A DNA stretch of 5,956 nucleotides, taken from NCBI GenBank assembly GCA_964484125.1, contig CAZAEK010000053.1, positions 1 to 5,956 on the forward strand. Reading direction: 5' to 3'. The DNA comes from DSSM01 sp964484125. GTDB lineage: Bacteria > Bacteroidota > Ignavibacteria > Tepidaquicellales > Tepidaquicellaceae. Below, piece after piece: positions 4,583-5,956 of this stretch; the stretch's first letter is position 1, and each line of letters starts with the position of its first letter. Below the pieces are notes generated by a model. That model saw only the letters and a list, made by a program, of their open reading frames with translations. It had not been told where the DNA came from and did not search any database. The translations under genes and the position numbers were made by a program.

Positions 4583-4993
4583 ATGAAATCTTTAATACTT
4601 TCGACGACAATAAAGATTTTGCTCCCGATGATGCTTCTGTTTTCATTCTTTCTGCTAATGAGAGGTCATAATCTTCCGGGCGGCGGTTTCACAGGCGGAC
4701 TTGTAGCTTCTGCCGGATTTGCTCTTTATGCTATTGCATTTGGAATTAAAAGTACCAGGCAGATAATGAGAATCAGCCCTGATACTTTTATGTATTCAGG
4801 TTTGCTGACAGCAGGTTTAAGCGGAATGATAGCCATATTCAGCGGGAAGCCGTTTATGACGGGTTTATGGTTTGCAATAGAAATTCCGGTTTTACAAAAA
4901 ATAGGAACTCCGGTTATTTTTGATATAGGTGTATATTTAGTAGTATTGGGTATGACAACAAAAATTATTTTTTCACTAATGGAGGAGGATTAA
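4583..4993 (+). CDS. mnhB: Multisubunit Na+/H+ antiporter subunit MnhB/MrpB
   Basis: This 136-residue integral membrane protein is a small subunit of the Mrp/Mnh multi-subunit cation/proton antiporter. The family signature RGHNLPGGGF (27-36) follows transmembrane helix 1 (about 8-26); further helices fall near 37-54, 68-86 and 112-131. An in-frame TTG at 4538 would add 15 residues, but MKSLILSTTIKILLP at 4583 matches the usual family N-terminus, so I choose the ATG at 4583, although only a weak CGGA precedes it. It is the first gene of a tight plus-strand run: mnhC begins 6 bases after its stop. Unusually, mnhA or a large MnhA-like subunit does not precede it; the upstream neighbour is a divergent DUF2202 gene. 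Homologous small subunits also occur in membrane-bound hydrogenases and related complexes, but B-C-D order fits Mrp best. Confidence 0.9.
   Translation: MKSLILSTTIKILLPMMLLFSFFLLMRGHNLPGGGFTGGLVASAGFALYAIAFGIKSTRQIMRISPDTFMYSGLLTAGLSGMIAIFSGKPFMTGLWFAIEIPVLQKIGTPVIFDIGVYLVVLGMTTKIIFSLMEED
4981..4988 (+). promoter_or_regulatory. Shine-Dalgarno supporting the TTG start of mnhC
   Basis: GGAGGAGG lies at the 3' end of mnhB, 11 bases before the TTG at 5000. It is strong in an otherwise weak-SD region and supports initiation at a non-ATG codon. Confidence 0.65.
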
Positions 4994-4999
4994 TATAGC

Positions 5000-5359
5000 T
5001 TGTATTTACTTCTTTCAATCCTGATTGGCGTTTTATTTACTGCCGGAATCTATATGGTTCTGAGAAGAAGTATTGTAAAACTTGTTATTGGTCTTGCTTT
5101 GCTGACTCATGCCGCTAATCTTTTGATTTTTGTTACCGGGAGAATTAACACCCCAATGCCTCCTATTATCGGGAAGAATGATGATATTCTGCTTCCACCT
5201 TTTGCCGACCCTATTCCACAGGCTTTGATATTGACCGCAATTGTTATCAGTTTTGGATTAACTGCTTTTGCTATCGTATTGATTAAAAGAACTTATAAAC
5301 AAACAGGCAATGAAGACCTTGATGACTTAAACACAACAGATAAAATTGATAAACTTTGA
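5000..5359 (+). CDS. mnhC: Multisubunit Na+/H+ antiporter subunit MnhC/MrpC (NuoK-like)
   Basis: This 119-residue protein has three transmembrane helices at about 2-20, 27-47 and 72-94, and is homologous to complex I subunit NuoK. Family landmarks are IGLALLTHAANLLIF (30-44) in helix 2 and ADPIPQALILTAIVISFG (70-87) in helix 3, near the usual MrpC length of about 113. The start is TTG at 5000: a stop codon (4991-4993) lies just upstream in the same frame, and the next ATG, at codon 19, would remove helix 1. GGAGGAGG supports it. The polar tail from about 96 is rich in Asp, Thr and Lys. Its stop TGA (5357-5359) overlaps the TTG start of mnhD. Confidence 0.92.
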   Translation: MYLLLSILIGVLFTAGIYMVLRRSIVKLVIGLALLTHAANLLIFVTGRINTPMPPIIGKNDDILLPPFADPIPQALILTAIVISFGLTAFAIVLIKRTYKQTGNEDLDDLNTTDKIDKL

Positions 5360-5956
5360 TTGAGTTTCTGATTATATTACCCGTTATTATTCCCTTTTTC
5401 ACAGGTGCTGTTCTTATAGCAACGATGAAAAGCAGGGATATCTCAAGAACAATCAGTCTTGCAAGTGCATTTCTTTTACTTGTGAGCTCACTTATTCTTT
5501 TTGCCGTTGTCTGGCTTTCCGGAATAAAAGTTTTATATGTAGGCAGCTGGAAAGCTCCTTTCGGAATTTCTTTTATTGCGGATATATTCTCGGTTTCAAT
5601 GTTAGTAATGACTGCTGTTATGCTTATAGTTGTTACGATTTATTCTTTTTCATCCATTGATTCAGGAAGAGAAAAATACGGTTTCTGGGTTTTTTTGCAG
5701 TTCATGATTATGGGTGTTTGCGGCTCTTTTCTTACAGGTGATATATTTAACCTTTTTGTTTGGTTTGAAGTTATGCTTATGTCATCATTTGTTTTAATCG
5801 CACTTGGCAACGAGAAATTTCAATTAGAGGGTGCCGTTAAATACGTCACTATAAATGTTATATCTTCTGTTTTATTTCTTTCCGCTGTCGGGATTTTATA
5901 TGGATTGACAGGTTCTCTCAATATGGCTGACCTGTCCGGAAAAATTAAATTAGTAG
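5356..5956 (+). CDS. mnhD: Multisubunit Na+/H+ antiporter subunit MnhD/MrpD, 3'-truncated by the window edge
   Basis: The frame is open from 5356 to the window end (200 codons visible of a protein usually near 500). This is a proton-translocating, NuoN/NuoM/NuoL-like membrane subunit of the Mrp antiporter. TGDIFNLFVWFEVMLMSS is the conserved helix-5 segment; its glutamate is residue 138 from the TTG start, matching the essential Glu of MrpD (E137 in the Bacillus protein as I recall it). EGAVKYVTINVISSVLF follows, as expected for helix 6. The start is TTG at 5356-5358, overlapping the mnhC stop as TTGA; the next ATG is at codon 24 and would cut into helix 1. The conserved-Glu numbering supports the TTG. 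No frameshift is seen in the visible part. Confidence 0.9.
   Translation, partial: MIEFLIILPVIIPFFTGAVLIATMKSRDISRTISLASAFLLLVSSLILFAVVWLSGIKVLYVGSWKAPFGISFIADIFSVSMLVMTAVMLIVVTIYSFSSIDSGREKYGFWVFLQFMIMGVCGSFLTGDIFNLFVWFEVMLMSSFVLIALGNEKFQLEGAVKYVTINVISSVLFLSAVGILYGLTGSLNMADLSGKIKLV

Noticed and set aside
1..5956. CRISPR array, insertion sequence, tRNA or rRNA
   Set aside because: No spaced identical repeats, transposase-like frame, terminal inverted repeats or RNA gene landmarks were seen on either strand.

Overview
The window is strongly AT-rich and gene-dense. Leader sequences mix clear Shine-Dalgarno sites (AAGGAG before 3474, AAAGGA before 2950 and 4359) with A-rich leaders that have none, and TTG starts are used freely. 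The gene content (DUF134 plus a NifX-like protein, a bacterioferritin, an archaeal/Prx6-type peroxiredoxin, a DUF2202 ferritin-like protein, Mrp antiporter genes) suggests an anaerobic or microaerophilic bacterium. A Bacteroidota/Ignavibacteria-like (FCB group) organism is my best guess, but this is inference from style and content. I see no rRNA, tRNA, CRISPR array or insertion sequence.

Layout. (1) 1-1152, plus strand: an MFS transporter of the oxalate/formate antiporter (OFA) type, open at the left edge. (2) 1186-3321, minus strand, in transcription order: DUF134 regulator, NifX-like small protein with a His-rich tail (ATGA overlap), a 106-bp gap with a candidate promoter/operator, bacterioferritin, and a 1-Cys-type peroxiredoxin. 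A strong intrinsic terminator for this run lies inside the 3' end of the MFS gene. (3) 3474-3665, plus strand: a 63-residue DUF2892 membrane protein, divergent from the DUF134 gene. A near-perfect 18-bp palindrome lies in the shared intergenic region. A strong bidirectional hairpin follows the gene. (4) 3721-4359, minus strand: an exported or membrane-anchored DUF2202 ferritin-like protein, preceded by a sequence matching the sigma-54 -24/-12 consensus at 11 of 12 positions, with two related 14-bp repeats about 100-145 bp upstream. (5) 4583-5956, plus strand: mnhB, mnhC and the start of mnhD of a multisubunit Na+/H+ antiporter, tightly packed; mnhD runs off the right edge.

How it fits together. 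The middle block looks like an iron/metal and oxidative-stress island. Bacterioferritin stores iron and consumes oxidant, peroxiredoxin removes peroxide, and the DUF134/NifX-like pair is a plausible metal- or cofactor-responsive regulator and carrier. The DUF2202 protein adds a second, extracytoplasmic diiron-type four-helix protein. The Mrp genes and the OFA transporter are flanking transport functions with no visible mechanistic link. The most informative new signals are regulatory: the palindrome before DUF134, and the sigma-54-like promoter with paired upstream repeats before DUF2202.
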